A stretch of 64,000 nucleotides of DNA from Akkermansiaceae bacterium (GCA_024233135.1 JACKPZ010000017.1:30825-94824); one strand, 5' to 3'; shown: positions 1 through 9,389, numbered from the stretch's first letter. Made by a program: numbers and translations. The notes: generated by a model not told the origin, from the sequence alone.

Positions 1-117
1 GCCCCCCCGCGGGACGACTGGGTGCGGGATCTCCGAGCCGCGAAACATGGCGATTCCTGGTGATCCACCGCGTTTTTCCTTCCGCGCCCCTTCCCCGCCG
101 GTGTTCCCTTGGCGCAC

Positions 118-1755
118 ATGAAGGTCGGCATCGCGCAGATCAACCCGGTGGTCGGGGATTTCCCCGGCAATGCGAAACGAATCCTCGGCGCCTACCGCGA
201 GTGCCTGGAGGAGGGGGCGGAACTGGTGGTGACACCGGAGATGTCATTGGTCGGCTATCCGCCGCGGGATCTGGTGTTCAAGTCGCAGTTCGTGCCGAAG
301 TGCCTGCAGGCGCTCGATTATCTGGCCGGCGAGATCCGTGAGGTGCCGTTGCTCGTCGGGTTCGTGGACCATCATCATCCCGGAAAGCCCGGCAAGCCGT
401 TCCGCAACGGGGCCGCATGGCTGGAGAACGGGGAAATCCGCCACAAGATCTGGAAGACGCTGCTGCCGACCTACGATGTGTTCGACGAGCGCCGTTACTT
501 CGAGCCCGGCGAAAGCTGCGAACCGGTCGAGTGGAACGGCCTGCGGATCGGCGTGACGATTTGCGAGGATATCTGGACGGAGGATTATCTCCAGCGGCCG
601 TTTTACGACCGGGACCCGGTGAAGGAGCTGTCCGCCAAGGGCATCGACCTGCTGGTGAACCTGAGTGCCTCGCCGTTCCATCTCGGCAAACCGCTGTTGC
701 GGCGGGCGATGATCGGCGGCATCGCGCGCGCGACGAAGGTGCCGGTGGTCTATTGCAACACGGTGGGCGGAAACGACCAACTTGTCTTCGACGGCCACTC
801 GCTGCTCGCCTGCCCGCAGGGCCGGATCGTCGTGCAGATGCCCGGTTTCGAAACCGGCTGCCGGGTGGTGGATACGGACGTCCACTCCGAGGACGACGCG
901 CCGCTTGCCGACGACGAGGCGGCGCACCTCTATCAGGCGCTGGTGCTCGGACTGCGCGACTACGTGACGAAGTGCGGGTTTTCGAGCGTCTGCCTCGGCC
1001 TGAGCGGCGGCATTGATTCGGCGCTCACCGCCGCGATCGCGGCCGACGCGCTCGGTCCGGACAACGTGCGCGGGCTTACGATGCCGAGTCCGTATTCGTC
1101 GCGTGGCAGCGTGGACGATTCGTTCGCGCTGGCGAAGCACCTTGGCATCCGCTGCGACGAGGTATCCATCTCCGCCGCCTTCGAGGCGGTGAAACAAACG
1201 ATGGCGCCCATCTTCGCAGGCAAACCCGAGGACGTGACCGAGGAGAACATGCAGGCGCGCATCCGCGGGTTGCTGCTGATGGCGCTTTCCAACAAGGACA
1301 ACCACCTGCTGCTCACCACCGGCAACAAGAGCGAGCTGTCCGTCGGCTACTGCACGATCTACGGCGACATGTGCGGCGGTCTCGCCGCGATCTCGGACCT
1401 GCCGAAGACCCGGGTCTATCAGGTGTGCCGCTGGCTCAACCGCGAACGCGAGGTGATCCCGTGGAACACGATCGAGAAACCGCCGAGCGCCGAGCTGCGG
1501 CCGGACCAGAAGGATCAGGACACCCTTCCTCCCTACGACATCCTCGACGCGATCCTCGAACTCTACGTCGAACACCACCATTCCACCGACGAGATCATTT
1601 CCCGCGGTTACGACGAGAACACCGTGCGCTGGATCCAGCGCCGCGTGGACCTCAACGAGTGGAAACGCCAGCAGGCCGCGCCGGGCATCCGAGTGACCAC
1701 CAAGGCTTTCGGTGTCGGCCGGCGGATGCCGATCGTCCAGCGCTTCGTGGGTTGA
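118..1755 (+). CDS. nadE: Glutamine-dependent NAD+ synthetase
   Basis: Final step of NAD biosynthesis: amidates deamido-NAD using ammonia released from glutamine. The 545-residue product has the full two-domain form. The N-terminal nitrilase-like amidase domain shows the Glu-Lys-Cys triad (E41 in VVTPEMSLVGYP, K113 in IWKTLLPTYD, C149 in GVTICEDIW). The C-terminal synthetase domain has the ATP loop LGLSGGIDS near residue 296 and the GNKSELSVGYCTIYGD segment. I start at the ATG at 118; a TTG three codons earlier (109) is possible, but neither has a clear ribosome binding site. The next gene begins 58 bases downstream on the same strand. The function is very secure. Confidence 0.96.
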   Translation: MKVGIAQINPVVGDFPGNAKRILGAYRECLEEGAELVVTPEMSLVGYPPRDLVFKSQFVPKCLQALDYLAGEIREVPLLVGFVDHHHPGKPGKPFRNGAAWLENGEIRHKIWKTLLPTYDVFDERRYFEPGESCEPVEWNGLRIGVTICEDIWTEDYLQRPFYDRDPVKELSAKGIDLLVNLSASPFHLGKPLLRRAMIGGIARATKVPVVYCNTVGGNDQLVFDGHSLLACPQGRIVVQMPGFETGCRVVDTDVHSEDDAPLADDEAAHLYQALVLGLRDYVTKCGFSSVCLGLSGGIDSALTAAIAADALGPDNVRGLTMPSPYSSRGSVDDSFALAKHLGIRCDEVSISAAFEAVKQTMAPIFAGKPEDVTEENMQARIRGLLLMALSNKDNHLLLTTGNKSELSVGYCTIYGDMCGGLAAISDLPKTRVYQVCRWLNREREVIPWNTIEKPPSAELRPDQKDQDTLPPYDILDAILELYVEHHHSTDEIISRGYDENTVRWIQRRVDLNEWKRQQAAPGIRVTTKAFGVGRRMPIVQRFVG

Positions 1756-1813
1756 GGGCGACGCAAATTTCCGGCTGACACAGGCCCTCCGCCCTGCCAG
1801 TTTTCCACAAGTC

Positions 1814-2920
1814 ATGACATCGTCCCGCAGGACTCTCCGGGGCCGCCCGGCCATCCGGTCCGTTGCCGCCGCATTCGCGGTGATCGCCTTGTGCACAGCC
1901 TCCCGGGGGGAATTCAGCGGAGGGGATCCGCTCGACAAGGACAGCACCGACTGGGCTCTGCATTTCACCCCGGAGAAAGCCAACAAGCTGACCTTCGTCC
2001 GCGACCGGCTCGAATTCCAAGGATGGTATGCCGACAAGCGGCGGCGTTCCGTCCTTCGCTGGACCCGCAACCGCGACCGGCTCGATCGCGATTGGTTCGT
2101 GCAGGTGCGGGCGGAAATCCCCACCCGGTTGGTGAAGAGCGAAAGCAACTCGGCCATCGGCATCGGTGTGGTCGCATCCGGCACGGAAAGCCGCGGCTAC
2201 ATGATGGCCATCAACCGCGGTCGGAACTCGGACGGCGGCAACAGCGACGGTGCCGTGCACAACGGCTTCAAGTTCTGCACCCTCAAGGAAACTTCCACGT
2301 ATTGGTCGCTGAACTCCGCCACCAAGTGCTGGCTGCGCATCCACTACAACCACCGGGACGGCACGTTCACGGGCAGTTGGCGCTCGCGGGATCGCTGGCG
2401 CTATTTCGAACCGGTCCATGGAGCCGATTGGTTTTCCGACGCTTCAGATCACGTCTCGGCAGTGTTGATCGGCTCGAAATTCGGACAGGTGGACCTGGAC
2501 ATTTCGTTCGCCCCCTACGCCCCTTCGCAGAAGTCCGCCTACCTGAGGGACTACCGCTGCGGAGCTGCGGCACCGATCCTCAGCGTCGAGCAACCGCTCA
2601 ACCGCAGCCGCAGGAACGGCAAGGGCACCCTGAAATTCGGCAGCGCGCCGGTGGGAAGCCGGGGCGGCCAACGGGTCTTCCATGTGTACAACGACGGCAC
2701 CGCGGACCTGCGGCGGCTGCGGATCACCCGCGGAGGACGAAACGCGAAGGACTTCCGGATCATACCGCTCGAAACGCGCGCGTTGAAACCCGGGGAAGCC
2801 GCCGGTTTCAAGGTGGTTTTCCGGCCGAGAGGCACGGGAACCCGCCGCGCGAACCTTTCGGTCCGCGGCAACACACGGCCCTTCCTCATCAAGGTGGAAG
2901 GCGATGGGTCGGAGCGGTGA
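1814..2920 (+). CDS. Secreted protein with C-terminal choice-of-anchor D-like domain
   Basis: A 368-residue exported protein of unknown function. The ATG at 1814 gives a basic N-terminus followed by a hydrophobic stretch (SVAAAFAVIALCTASRG) that looks like a signal peptide. Residues ~35-245 are rich in aromatic residues and resemble a concanavalin-like/LamG-type beta sandwich, but I cannot place the family firmly. Residues ~270-365 (LKFGSAPVGSRGGQRVFHVYN, then KPGEAAGFKVVFRPRGTGT) match the Ig-like choice-of-anchor D/HYDIN-type pattern common in secreted Verrucomicrobia and Planctomycetes proteins. It probably acts in the periplasm or at the surface. No catalytic motif is visible. Confidence 0.7.
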   Translation: MTSSRRTLRGRPAIRSVAAAFAVIALCTASRGEFSGGDPLDKDSTDWALHFTPEKANKLTFVRDRLEFQGWYADKRRRSVLRWTRNRDRLDRDWFVQVRAEIPTRLVKSESNSAIGIGVVASGTESRGYMMAINRGRNSDGGNSDGAVHNGFKFCTLKETSTYWSLNSATKCWLRIHYNHRDGTFTGSWRSRDRWRYFEPVHGADWFSDASDHVSAVLIGSKFGQVDLDISFAPYAPSQKSAYLRDYRCGAAAPILSVEQPLNRSRRNGKGTLKFGSAPVGSRGGQRVFHVYNDGTADLRRLRITRGGRNAKDFRIIPLETRALKPGEAAGFKVVFRPRGTGTRRANLSVRGNTRPFLIKVEGDGSER

Positions 2921-3001
2921 CCGGAGCCCCGGAGCAATCGACGATTGACCCGGAGCAGCGATCAGGGAAGCCTCGCGCGTCCTCCCTCCCCTGCTCTTTC
3001 C

Positions 3002-5020
3002 ATGACCTTTCCGGAAGCCCGCAAAGTCCTTGGTCTCGGACCGGATGAGGATCCGCGCCCACACCTTGAGGAGTTCAAGGCGGCGCGCGAGAGGATCGCG
3101 GAGATGGTGCGTGGGGCGCCCAACGAGACGCTGGGGCTGCGCTACCAACAAGGTTTGATGGAATTCGACCAGGCGCTCGCCGCGGTCTACGAGCACTTGG
3201 AAATCCTCGGGCTGTCTCCGAAGCGGGAACGAATCACGGAAGACATGCCGGTTGCTCCTCCGGCAGCCACGGAGCCGGCTCGTGAGGAATCCGTCCGGCC
3301 TGCCGCGAAACCCGCCACCAGCGAAACACCGGACGACGTGAAGGTGGAAGCGGCACCACGGAGAAGCCGGGCGCCGGCGTTTTTCCTGTGGTTTCTCGTG
3401 TTTCTCATCGGCGGCGTGGGTGGGGCATTGCTCTACGTGAAGAACGAGCGGGACAAGGAGCTGCGACGTATGGCGCGGATCACCTATCTCGAGCGGGAGG
3501 GCGCCGTGTTCATCGACAACCGCCGCTGGCAGGACGCGGAGGCCTCGTTCGATGAAATCGAACGGCTCGACCCCGGCTCGGAAATCGCCCGGATGGGCCG
3601 CCGCAGCATCGAAGCCGGCATGGCCGAAGAGCAGAAACAATTCATCGGCTACTGGACCGGCCAGGCGATCGCGGAGCTCGATGCCGGACGCATCGACGAA
3701 GCCGACGCCGCGATCCGCCAGATCACTTCGCGTTTCCCGAACGAAGCGGAGGCCGCGCCCATCGTCGCGAGGATCGCCGAGGCCCGCGACCTCCAATCGC
3801 GCGACCGGCGCTTGGATCAGATCCGCGCGCTGATCGCGGCGCGGGAATGGGACCAGGCGTTGGCTTCGGCAGGGACGATGCTTACCGAAAACCAAACGGA
3901 CGAGGATGCGAAAGCGTTGCTCGCCGAGGCTGAGTCCGGTCGTGCCAGACATCAGGAGAATCTCCGGAAGGCAGCGGATCTATACGAGCAGGCGAAACAA
4001 AAAGACGCCGGCAGGTTTGACCAGGAAGCGCTCGACTGGCTGCGCGAGGCGGTTTCGCTGGACCCGGAAAACGGCGAGATTCGCGGCCTGTTCGAAAAGA
4101 TGTCTTCCTACACCCGCACGCTGCGGATTCCGGACGATTTCGCGACCCCTGCGGAGGCCCTCGCCGAGGCGCGCGAGAACGACCGCATCGTGCTCGGTGA
4201 AGGTTCCTGGAAAGGTCCGCTGGTCCTGACCGCGGGCGTGGTCTTCGAGGGAACGGAGGCCGGGAAAACGATCATCGAGTGCCCGCCGGACGGCGGCAGC
4301 GCGCTGACCATCGGGCCGGATTGCAAGGGCGCGCGGATCAGTGGGATCACGATCCGCCACGAGTCGATCCAGCTCACCGGCAACGACCGGTTTTCCGCCG
4401 CCCTCGTCCGCGGAGGCGCGGCGAGTTTCATCGACTGCCGGTTCATCGATGCGAGTGGCCATGGGCTCGCGGTCATCGAGAAGGGCGAGGCGCTCGTGCA
4501 GCGTTGCGAGTTTCGCGACAACGGCTGGAACGGCGCGGCCGCCATCGGCGACGGCGCGGTGCTCGAAGTCCGGGAATCGGAGAGCACCGGCAACTTCGAG
4601 AATGGCTTCGAGGCATGGAACGGCGCGGCATTGACCCTCGTCCGAAACCGCTGCTCGGACAACAGCCGCAACGGCATCCATGTCGACACCCGCTCCGCCA
4701 CCGCGCAACTGCAGGGCAACCAGCTCAGCGGAAACCGGGAGTTCGGAATCGTGCTCAGCAGCGCCGGCGGCGGTGAGGTCGTGCGCAACATCGCGCGAGG
4801 CAACCTTCTCGGCGGCATCGTGATCCGCCGGCCCGCCGCGAGCCTCACCATCAGCGGCAACGAGGCCGCCTCGAATCAAGGCCCCGGTCTGGTGTTGGAA
4901 ACCGGGATCTCCCCGGACTCGATCGTGGACAACAAGGTCTCGAAGAACAAAGGCGGCGAGGTGATCGCCGACATCAACCTCGGTCCCGAGGTCGGCGGAG
5001 AGGACGAACCCGAGCGCTGA
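3002..5020 (+). CDS. Membrane protein: J-like N-terminus, TPR-like region, right-handed beta-helix
   Basis: A 672-residue mosaic. Residues 1-75 (FPEARKVLGLGPDEDPRPHLEEFKAAR onward) read like a degenerate J domain but lack the HPD motif. A proline/alanine linker leads to one membrane segment at ~126-146 (FFLWFLVFLIGGVGGALLYV). Residues ~150-370 are helical repeats of TPR type (WQDAEASFDEIERLDPGSE). Residues ~385-660 form a right-handed parallel beta-helix of the NosD/PbH1 type, with repeated short strands such as NSRNGIHVDT and ANQLSGNREFGIVLS-like turns. The topology suggests a cytoplasmic J-like part and an outer beta-helix. Start chosen at ATG 3002 because upstream codons lack features. Function unknown; the beta-helix may bind glycans. 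Confidence 0.72.
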   Translation: MTFPEARKVLGLGPDEDPRPHLEEFKAARERIAEMVRGAPNETLGLRYQQGLMEFDQALAAVYEHLEILGLSPKRERITEDMPVAPPAATEPAREESVRPAAKPATSETPDDVKVEAAPRRSRAPAFFLWFLVFLIGGVGGALLYVKNERDKELRRMARITYLEREGAVFIDNRRWQDAEASFDEIERLDPGSEIARMGRRSIEAGMAEEQKQFIGYWTGQAIAELDAGRIDEADAAIRQITSRFPNEAEAAPIVARIAEARDLQSRDRRLDQIRALIAAREWDQALASAGTMLTENQTDEDAKALLAEAESGRARHQENLRKAADLYEQAKQKDAGRFDQEALDWLREAVSLDPENGEIRGLFEKMSSYTRTLRIPDDFATPAEALAEARENDRIVLGEGSWKGPLVLTAGVVFEGTEAGKTIIECPPDGGSALTIGPDCKGARISGITIRHESIQLTGNDRFSAALVRGGAASFIDCRFIDASGHGLAVIEKGEALVQRCEFRDNGWNGAAAIGDGAVLEVRESESTGNFENGFEAWNGAALTLVRNRCSDNSRNGIHVDTRSATAQLQGNQLSGNREFGIVLSSAGGGEVVRNIARGNLLGGIVIRRPAASLTISGNEAASNQGPGLVLETGISPDSIVDNKVSKNKGGEVIADINLGPEVGGEDEPER

Positions 5021-5096
5021 GCATCCTCACAGCCGGCGTTTTTCCCGCTGGCAATCCGGCGCGAACCGCAAATGATGCGGACGTCTTTCCGCCTGC

Positions 5097-6530
5097 ATGT
5101 TCGCCTTCGTCACCCGCTACTTCTCCGAGTTCCGCATCCTCAAGTCCGCGTCGCGCGACTTCTGGCTCACCAACGGGATCCAGTTTTTCGACGGACTCGC
5201 ATATTTCTCGATGATCACCGTGTTGTCGCTCTATCTGACGACGAACTGCGGGTTCAGCGACGTCGACTCCGGCAAGTGGGTCGGCATCTACACGCTCTAC
5301 ATCACCGCCTTCGTCTTCGCGGTGGGATCGATCTGCGATGTCATCGGCATCAAGCGCTCGCTGGTCATCGGCATCTCGCTGCTCATCCTGTCGCGGCTGG
5401 GACTCGGCGTCGCACCGCTTTTCCTGCGTGACGATCCGCTCCAACTCACGGTCAAGGGCCTCATCATCGTGATGTCGCTGGGCACCGCGTTCATGAGCCC
5501 GGTGATCATGACCGCGCTGCGCCGTTACACGTCGAAGGAAACGCGCGCCACCGGGTTCAATGTCTATTATCTGCTGATGAACATCGGCGCGGTCATCGCC
5601 AACGCGTTGATCGTCGACCTCATGCGCACCGGCAAGGCATTCGGCCTGGTGGTTTTCAAAGGCTTCGGCAACGTGACGGGGAATCTCGTGATTCTCGACA
5701 TCGGCTTCGGGGCCGCGATCTGCGCGCTGGTTTGCTCGCTGCTCCTGCGCGAACACAACTGGGCGGAGCCCTCCGAGCGCAACGCCGTTTCCACCGCGAA
5801 ACGGCCGCTCCACCTGTTCCTCGAGGTTTGGCGCGAGAAGCCGTTCCAGAAGCTCGTGCTGTTCCTCGTCCTGACGCTCGGCGTGCGACTCGTGTTCACC
5901 CACCAGTTCCTGGTGATGCCGAAATACTACACGCGGATGCTCGGCTCCGATTTCGAACTCGGTTTCGCCAACTCGATCAACCCGATCATCATCGTCATCG
6001 GACTCATCGTCCTGATCCCGGTGATCAACCGCTTCGCCACCATCAAGCTCATCATCCTCGGGATGGCGGTTTCGGCCTTTTCGCTGGTGTTTCTCGCCGT
6101 GCCCATCGACTGGGTGCTGCGCCTGCCCTTCCTTCACAACCACGAGCAGGCTTACTATTTCATCATCGTCACCCAGATCGTCGTGTTCGCCGTCGGCGAG
6201 TTGATCTTCAGTCCGCGTTTCACCGAATACATCGCCTCGGTGGCCCCGCCGGACAAGGTCTCGTCCTACATGGCGCTCTCCGCGCTGCCGATGTTCATCG
6301 CCAAGCCGATCAACGGCTTCATCAGCGGCATCCTGATCTCCCGCTACTGCTATGACGGCATCCGCCCGAAGATCGAAACCGGAAACGTGGGATATGTCCA
6401 TTCCCCCGAATTCATGTGGATGATCTATCTGTCCCTCGCCGTCCTCAGCCCGATCGCCGTCATTGCCTTGAAAGGATATCTCACCCGCGGCGACTCCCAA
6501 CCACCCGCACCCGGAACGAACGCGTCATGA
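5097..6530 (+). CDS. Major facilitator superfamily transporter, POT-like
   Basis: A 477-residue inner-membrane transporter with about 12 predicted membrane segments. The loop between segments 2 and 3 carries an MFS motif A-like sequence (CDVIGIKRSLVIG). The overall layout, with an N-terminal FWLTNGIQFFDGLAYFSMITVLSLYL segment followed by a long central loop, resembles the proton-dependent oligopeptide (POT/PTR) branch, but the substrate cannot be told from sequence. Its stop codon overlaps the start of the downstream ankyrin gene (ATGA at 6527-6530), so the two are translationally coupled and the ankyrin protein may be a partner. Confidence 0.87.
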   Translation: MFAFVTRYFSEFRILKSASRDFWLTNGIQFFDGLAYFSMITVLSLYLTTNCGFSDVDSGKWVGIYTLYITAFVFAVGSICDVIGIKRSLVIGISLLILSRLGLGVAPLFLRDDPLQLTVKGLIIVMSLGTAFMSPVIMTALRRYTSKETRATGFNVYYLLMNIGAVIANALIVDLMRTGKAFGLVVFKGFGNVTGNLVILDIGFGAAICALVCSLLLREHNWAEPSERNAVSTAKRPLHLFLEVWREKPFQKLVLFLVLTLGVRLVFTHQFLVMPKYYTRMLGSDFELGFANSINPIIIVIGLIVLIPVINRFATIKLIILGMAVSAFSLVFLAVPIDWVLRLPFLHNHEQAYYFIIVTQIVVFAVGELIFSPRFTEYIASVAPPDKVSSYMALSALPMFIAKPINGFISGILISRYCYDGIRPKIETGNVGYVHSPEFMWMIYLSLAVLSPIAVIALKGYLTRGDSQPPAPGTNAS

Positions 6531-7150
6531 CCCGGCTTCGCGACATCATCTCCGATGGCATCATCCTCTTCGCCGTTTCCACCGCCGTGGTGGTCGTCGC
6601 CGATCTCGGTTTCTCCTACCTCAAGGAAAGCGGAAAGACGGACAGCCCGATGGTCGCATCCATCGACAAGAACGACCTCGAAGGCCTGCGGGAAAAACTC
6701 GCGAAAGCACCCAACGCCGGCGCGCCCGACGCCCAAGGCCGCACACCGCTCGCCTGGGCCGCCTACGCCAACATCGAAACGGCCGCCACCCTCGCCGAAA
6801 CCGACGGAAAACGTGCCGCCATGATCACCGCCCTTCTCGACAAGGGCGCCGATCCGAACGCGCTCGACAACGACGGTTGGTCGCCGCTCATGTGGGCCGC
6901 ATGGAGCGGCCTCACAAAGTCCGCGGACATCCTCATTCAACGGGGCGCGCGCTGTGACATCCGGGACAGCAAGGGCCACTCAGCGCTCGCACTCGCCGCG
7001 GCTCGCGGGTTTCCCGAAATCGTCGCCGAGTTATCGACCCAAGACCCGGCCGGTCGCAAATCCGCGATGGACGCGGCCAACGCGGCCTTGTCCAACGGTG
7101 TGATCGATGAGAAAACGGCGGCGGAAATTTTCCGTTCGCTTGAGAAGTGA
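6527..7150 (+). CDS. Membrane-anchored ankyrin-repeat protein
   Basis: A 207-residue protein starting at the ATG that overlaps the transporter stop by four bases. An N-terminal membrane anchor (IILFAVSTAVVVVADLGFSYL, residues ~10-30) is followed by three to four ankyrin repeats, with clear consensus pieces AQGRTPLAWAAYAN, DNDGWSPLMWAAWSGL and DSKGHSALALAAARGF. Ankyrin repeats mediate protein-protein contact, and the coupling to the transporter gene suggests the partner could be that transporter. No enzymatic motif is seen. The gene is convergent with the FtsB-like gene, whose end lies 24 bases away. Confidence 0.85.
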   Translation: MTRLRDIISDGIILFAVSTAVVVVADLGFSYLKESGKTDSPMVASIDKNDLEGLREKLAKAPNAGAPDAQGRTPLAWAAYANIETAATLAETDGKRAAMITALLDKGADPNALDNDGWSPLMWAAWSGLTKSADILIQRGARCDIRDSKGHSALALAAARGFPEIVAELSTQDPAGRKSAMDAANAALSNGVIDEKTAAEIFRSLEK

Positions 7151-7174
7151 CACCGGGATCCGCCCCGCGGCATC

Positions 7175-7516
7175 TCACCGTTCCCGCTGCATCCGCAACA
7201 CCCGCTCGCCCTCGCGGCAATAGTCGAGTCGGTCGCGGGCCTGCGTTTCCAAAAACTCGGGGTCCTCACGCAAGGCGCGGTGTTCCACCCGCATCCGCTC
7301 GCGCTCGGCCAGCACATTCCCTTCAAGTGCCCGCGCCTCCTCCAGCTTCTCTTCCAGCTTCACCAGTTCGCGATGCTGAGGAACGGCCGAAGCCACCACC
7401 ACGAATCCCACTGAAGCGCCCACCACCACGCCGACGAGACGGTTCATCCCCTGGATCACCCGGACCCGGGCTCCCAGACGCGCCAGTTTCGCCGCATGGA
7501 TCTTCCTTACCGCCAC
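7175..7516 (-). CDS. Septum formation initiator family protein (FtsB/DivIC-like)
   Basis: A 113-residue single-pass membrane protein. A basic N-terminus (~28 residues) precedes one membrane helix (LVGVVVGASVGFVVVASAV, residues ~27-46), then a heptad-rich coiled coil (ELVKLEEKLEEARALEGNVLAERERM) and a short C-terminal part with the ARDRLDYCREGERV segment. That matches the FtsB/DivIC layout, where the RxxLgyv...GE-like end is typical. FtsB links FtsL and FtsQ in the division complex. It lies downstream of the cobalamin adenosyltransferase gene with a 49-base gap, possibly co-transcribed. A shorter start at an internal ATG (7447) is possible but would drop the basic N-terminus. Confidence 0.8.
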   Translation of the reverse strand: MAVRKIHAAKLARLGARVRVIQGMNRLVGVVVGASVGFVVVASAVPQHRELVKLEEKLEEARALEGNVLAERERMRVEHRALREDPEFLETQARDRLDYCREGERVLRMQRER

Positions 7517-7565
7517 TTGTGGTGCCTTCGAGAAAGCCGGACGATCGCCGTAATGTCAAGAAAAC

Positions 7566-8117
7566 TCAAGGATTTGCGGGAAAATCCACGCGTTCCGCCC
7601 GCGCCATGATCCACAGCAGGTCCGCCAGCCGGTTGAAGAACAGGCGCACCGACTCCGGCACCGCTTCGCCGCTTTCGTGAAGATCGAGAATCCTCCGCTC
7701 CGCACGCCGCGCCACCGAGCGGGCGAAATCCAGCGCCGCCCGCGCCTGGCAACCCTCCGCCCCGGGCCGCGCCCAGCCGGTGAAACGAATGCCTCGATCC
7801 TCGTAACGCCGGGCGATCCCGACAACCCACTCGACGTCCTCGTCCCCGATGCTTGGGAAACCCTTCGCCCGATACCGTTCCTCGTCCTCCGGCAAGGTCG
7901 CGAGCTGCCCCATCAACCCCACGAGTTTTTCCTGAAGCACATCGACCAGCTCGATCCATTCCGCATCCTTCGATGCGGCGCGGGCCACGCCGAGCGCGGC
8001 GTTCAACTCATCCACCGAGCCGACCGCCTCGATCCGCACGGAGGTCTTGGCGATGCGTTTGCCGAACAACAGGTCCGTTTCCCCCGAATCGCCGCGGCCG
8101 GTGATGATGCTTCCCAT
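7566..8117 (-). CDS. PduO-type ATP:cob(I)alamin adenosyltransferase
   Basis: Transfers the adenosyl group of ATP to cob(I)alamin or cob(I)yrinate diamide to make the B12 coenzyme. The 183-residue length fits the family. The ATP-binding N-terminus TGRGDSGETDLLFGKRIAKT, the AVGSVDELNAALGVAR helix, and the C-terminal ARSVARRAERRI and FFNRLADLLWIMAR segments are diagnostic for the PduO class. No other cobalamin genes are nearby, so it probably serves a salvage role for B12-dependent enzymes encoded elsewhere. A good promoter ends 6 bases before the ATG. Confidence 0.93.
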   Translation of the reverse strand: MGSIITGRGDSGETDLLFGKRIAKTSVRIEAVGSVDELNAALGVARAASKDAEWIELVDVLQEKLVGLMGQLATLPEDEERYRAKGFPSIGDEDVEWVVGIARRYEDRGIRFTGWARPGAEGCQARAALDFARSVARRAERRILDLHESGEAVPESVRLFFNRLADLLWIMARAERVDFPANP

Positions 8118-8152
8118 GCGTCGAGGCTAGGGGCGGGACTTTTCGATGTCCA
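8118..8152 (-). promoter_or_regulatory. Sigma-70-like promoter of the cobalamin adenosyltransferase gene
   Basis: On the minus strand: -35 TGGACA (8147-8152), a 17-base spacer, -10 TAGCCT (8124-8129), then only 6 bases to the ATG at 8117. The expected transcription start falls on or next to the start codon, so the message is probably leaderless. Confidence 0.55.
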
Positions 8153-8185
8153 TCCGCGTTCGTCCGTGTTTCATCGGGCGCGCCC

Positions 8186-8938
8186 ATGAAGCTCGCGAAA
8201 CTCGGCGACGGCCCGGAGATTTTCCACACCATCCAAGGCGAAGGCGTGTCCGCCGGCTGCCCCGCTGTCTTCGTGCGCTCGTCGCTCTGCAACCTCCACT
8301 GCGTCTGGTGCGATACCGACCACACGTGGAACTTCGAAGGCACGCCGTGGAAACACGAGAAGGATGAAACGCCCGGCTACGCGAAACATCGAAAACAAGA
8401 CGTCATCATCGAAATGACACCCGCCGAGATTGCGGAGCGCGTCGTCGCCTTCGGCTGCCCGCGCGTCGTGCTCACCGGCGGCGAACCGCTGCTGCAGGAA
8501 GACGAATTCCTCGGCGTGATCGATGCCGTCCGTGCCACCCGGCCCGATTGCGTCTTCGAAGTGGAAACCAACGGCACGAAGCTCCCCTCGCCCGGCTTCG
8601 CCGCCGCGGTCAACCAGTTCAACGTCTCACCCAAGCTCGGCAACTCGGGCATGGAAGAATCGCTCCGCATCCAACCCGCGGCTCTCGCATGGTTCGCGGA
8701 GTCCCCAAAGGCCTGGTTCAAATTCGTCGTCGCTTCGCCCGCCGATCTCGCCGAGATCCAAAGCCTGCGAACCCGCTTTAGCGTTCCCGCCGCCCGCGTC
8801 CTGCTCATGCCCGAAGGCCGGACCGCCGCCGAACTCGACCGGAACGCCACCATTCTCGCCGAACTCTGCCGCGACCTCGGCTTCCGCTTCTGCGACCGCC
8901 TCCACGTCCGTCTCTGGGGCGACAAACGCGGCGTGTAG
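8186..8938 (+). CDS. queE: 7-carboxy-7-deazaguanine synthase (radical SAM)
   Basis: Converts 6-carboxytetrahydropterin to 7-carboxy-7-deazaguanine in the queuosine pathway. The N-terminus has the QueE substrate motif IFHTIQGEGVSAGCPAVFVR. The radical-SAM cluster motif CNLHCVWCDTDHTW (CX3CX2C) follows at about residue 33. RVVLTGGEPLLQ is the SAM-contact GGEP segment, and the end CDRLHVRLWGDKRGV is typical. Length 250 residues. The other queuosine genes are not in this window. It diverges from the adenosyltransferase gene 68 bases away. Confidence 0.95.
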   Translation: MKLAKLGDGPEIFHTIQGEGVSAGCPAVFVRSSLCNLHCVWCDTDHTWNFEGTPWKHEKDETPGYAKHRKQDVIIEMTPAEIAERVVAFGCPRVVLTGGEPLLQEDEFLGVIDAVRATRPDCVFEVETNGTKLPSPGFAAAVNQFNVSPKLGNSGMEESLRIQPAALAWFAESPKAWFKFVVASPADLAEIQSLRTRFSVPAARVLLMPEGRTAAELDRNATILAELCRDLGFRFCDRLHVRLWGDKRGV

Positions 8939-8993
8939 ACGCGCAACTTTCTCATCGGCACGGGGTTTCCCCGCTGGTAATTCACTCCCCACC

Positions 8994-9389
8994 ATGAACC
9001 GCAACGCACCGCACAACGACGACTCGTGGGAACACGATCCCGTCTGGAAACTGCTCGACCAATCGCCGCGCGCCACCGCCGGCGGTCGTTTCGTCGATGA
9101 CACCGTGCGCGCCGCCCGCCTCGCCGGCCAGCCCGCTCCATGGTGGAAACTCGTCCTACGCCCGCTGCCCATCGCCAGCCTCGCCGCCGCAACCGCCGCG
9201 GTCGCCATCGCCGTCACTTCGTGGAACCAACAGGTGCGCCAGCCGGACACCACCGTCGCCGTCCAGGTCACCACCGACCCCCACGCCGACGAAATCGCCG
9301 ACATCGCCGAAACCGAGGCCCTCATCGCCGCCGTCGACCACATCGACGAGTTCAGCGACAACGAACTGGTGAGCTTGATCGGGTTTTAG
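8994..9389 (+). CDS. Small single-pass membrane protein, unknown function
   Basis: A 131-residue protein starting at ATG 8994. A soluble N-terminus of about 55 residues (HDPVWKLLDQSPRATAGGRFVDD) leads to one membrane segment (PLPIASLAAATAAVAIAVTSW, residues ~58-78) and an acidic tail rich in Ala, Glu and Asp ending in DNELVSLIGF. The WKLLDQSP...FVDDTVR start resembles small anti-sigma-factor-like or sigma-adjacent membrane proteins seen in Verrucomicrobia, but no sigma factor gene is next to it. I do not assign a function. Confidence 0.65.
   Translation: MNRNAPHNDDSWEHDPVWKLLDQSPRATAGGRFVDDTVRAARLAGQPAPWWKLVLRPLPIASLAAATAAVAIAVTSWNQQVRQPDTTVAVQVTTDPHADEIADIAETEALIAAVDHIDEFSDNELVSLIGF

Noticed and set aside
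244..2184. Long antisense frames, for example 244-2184 (-), 4974-6500 (-), 29241-30440 (+) and 55175-58055 (+)
   Set aside because: They lie opposite or out of frame with clearly conserved genes, have Arg/Ala/Gly-rich compositions typical of GC-rich shadow frames, and show no family motif.
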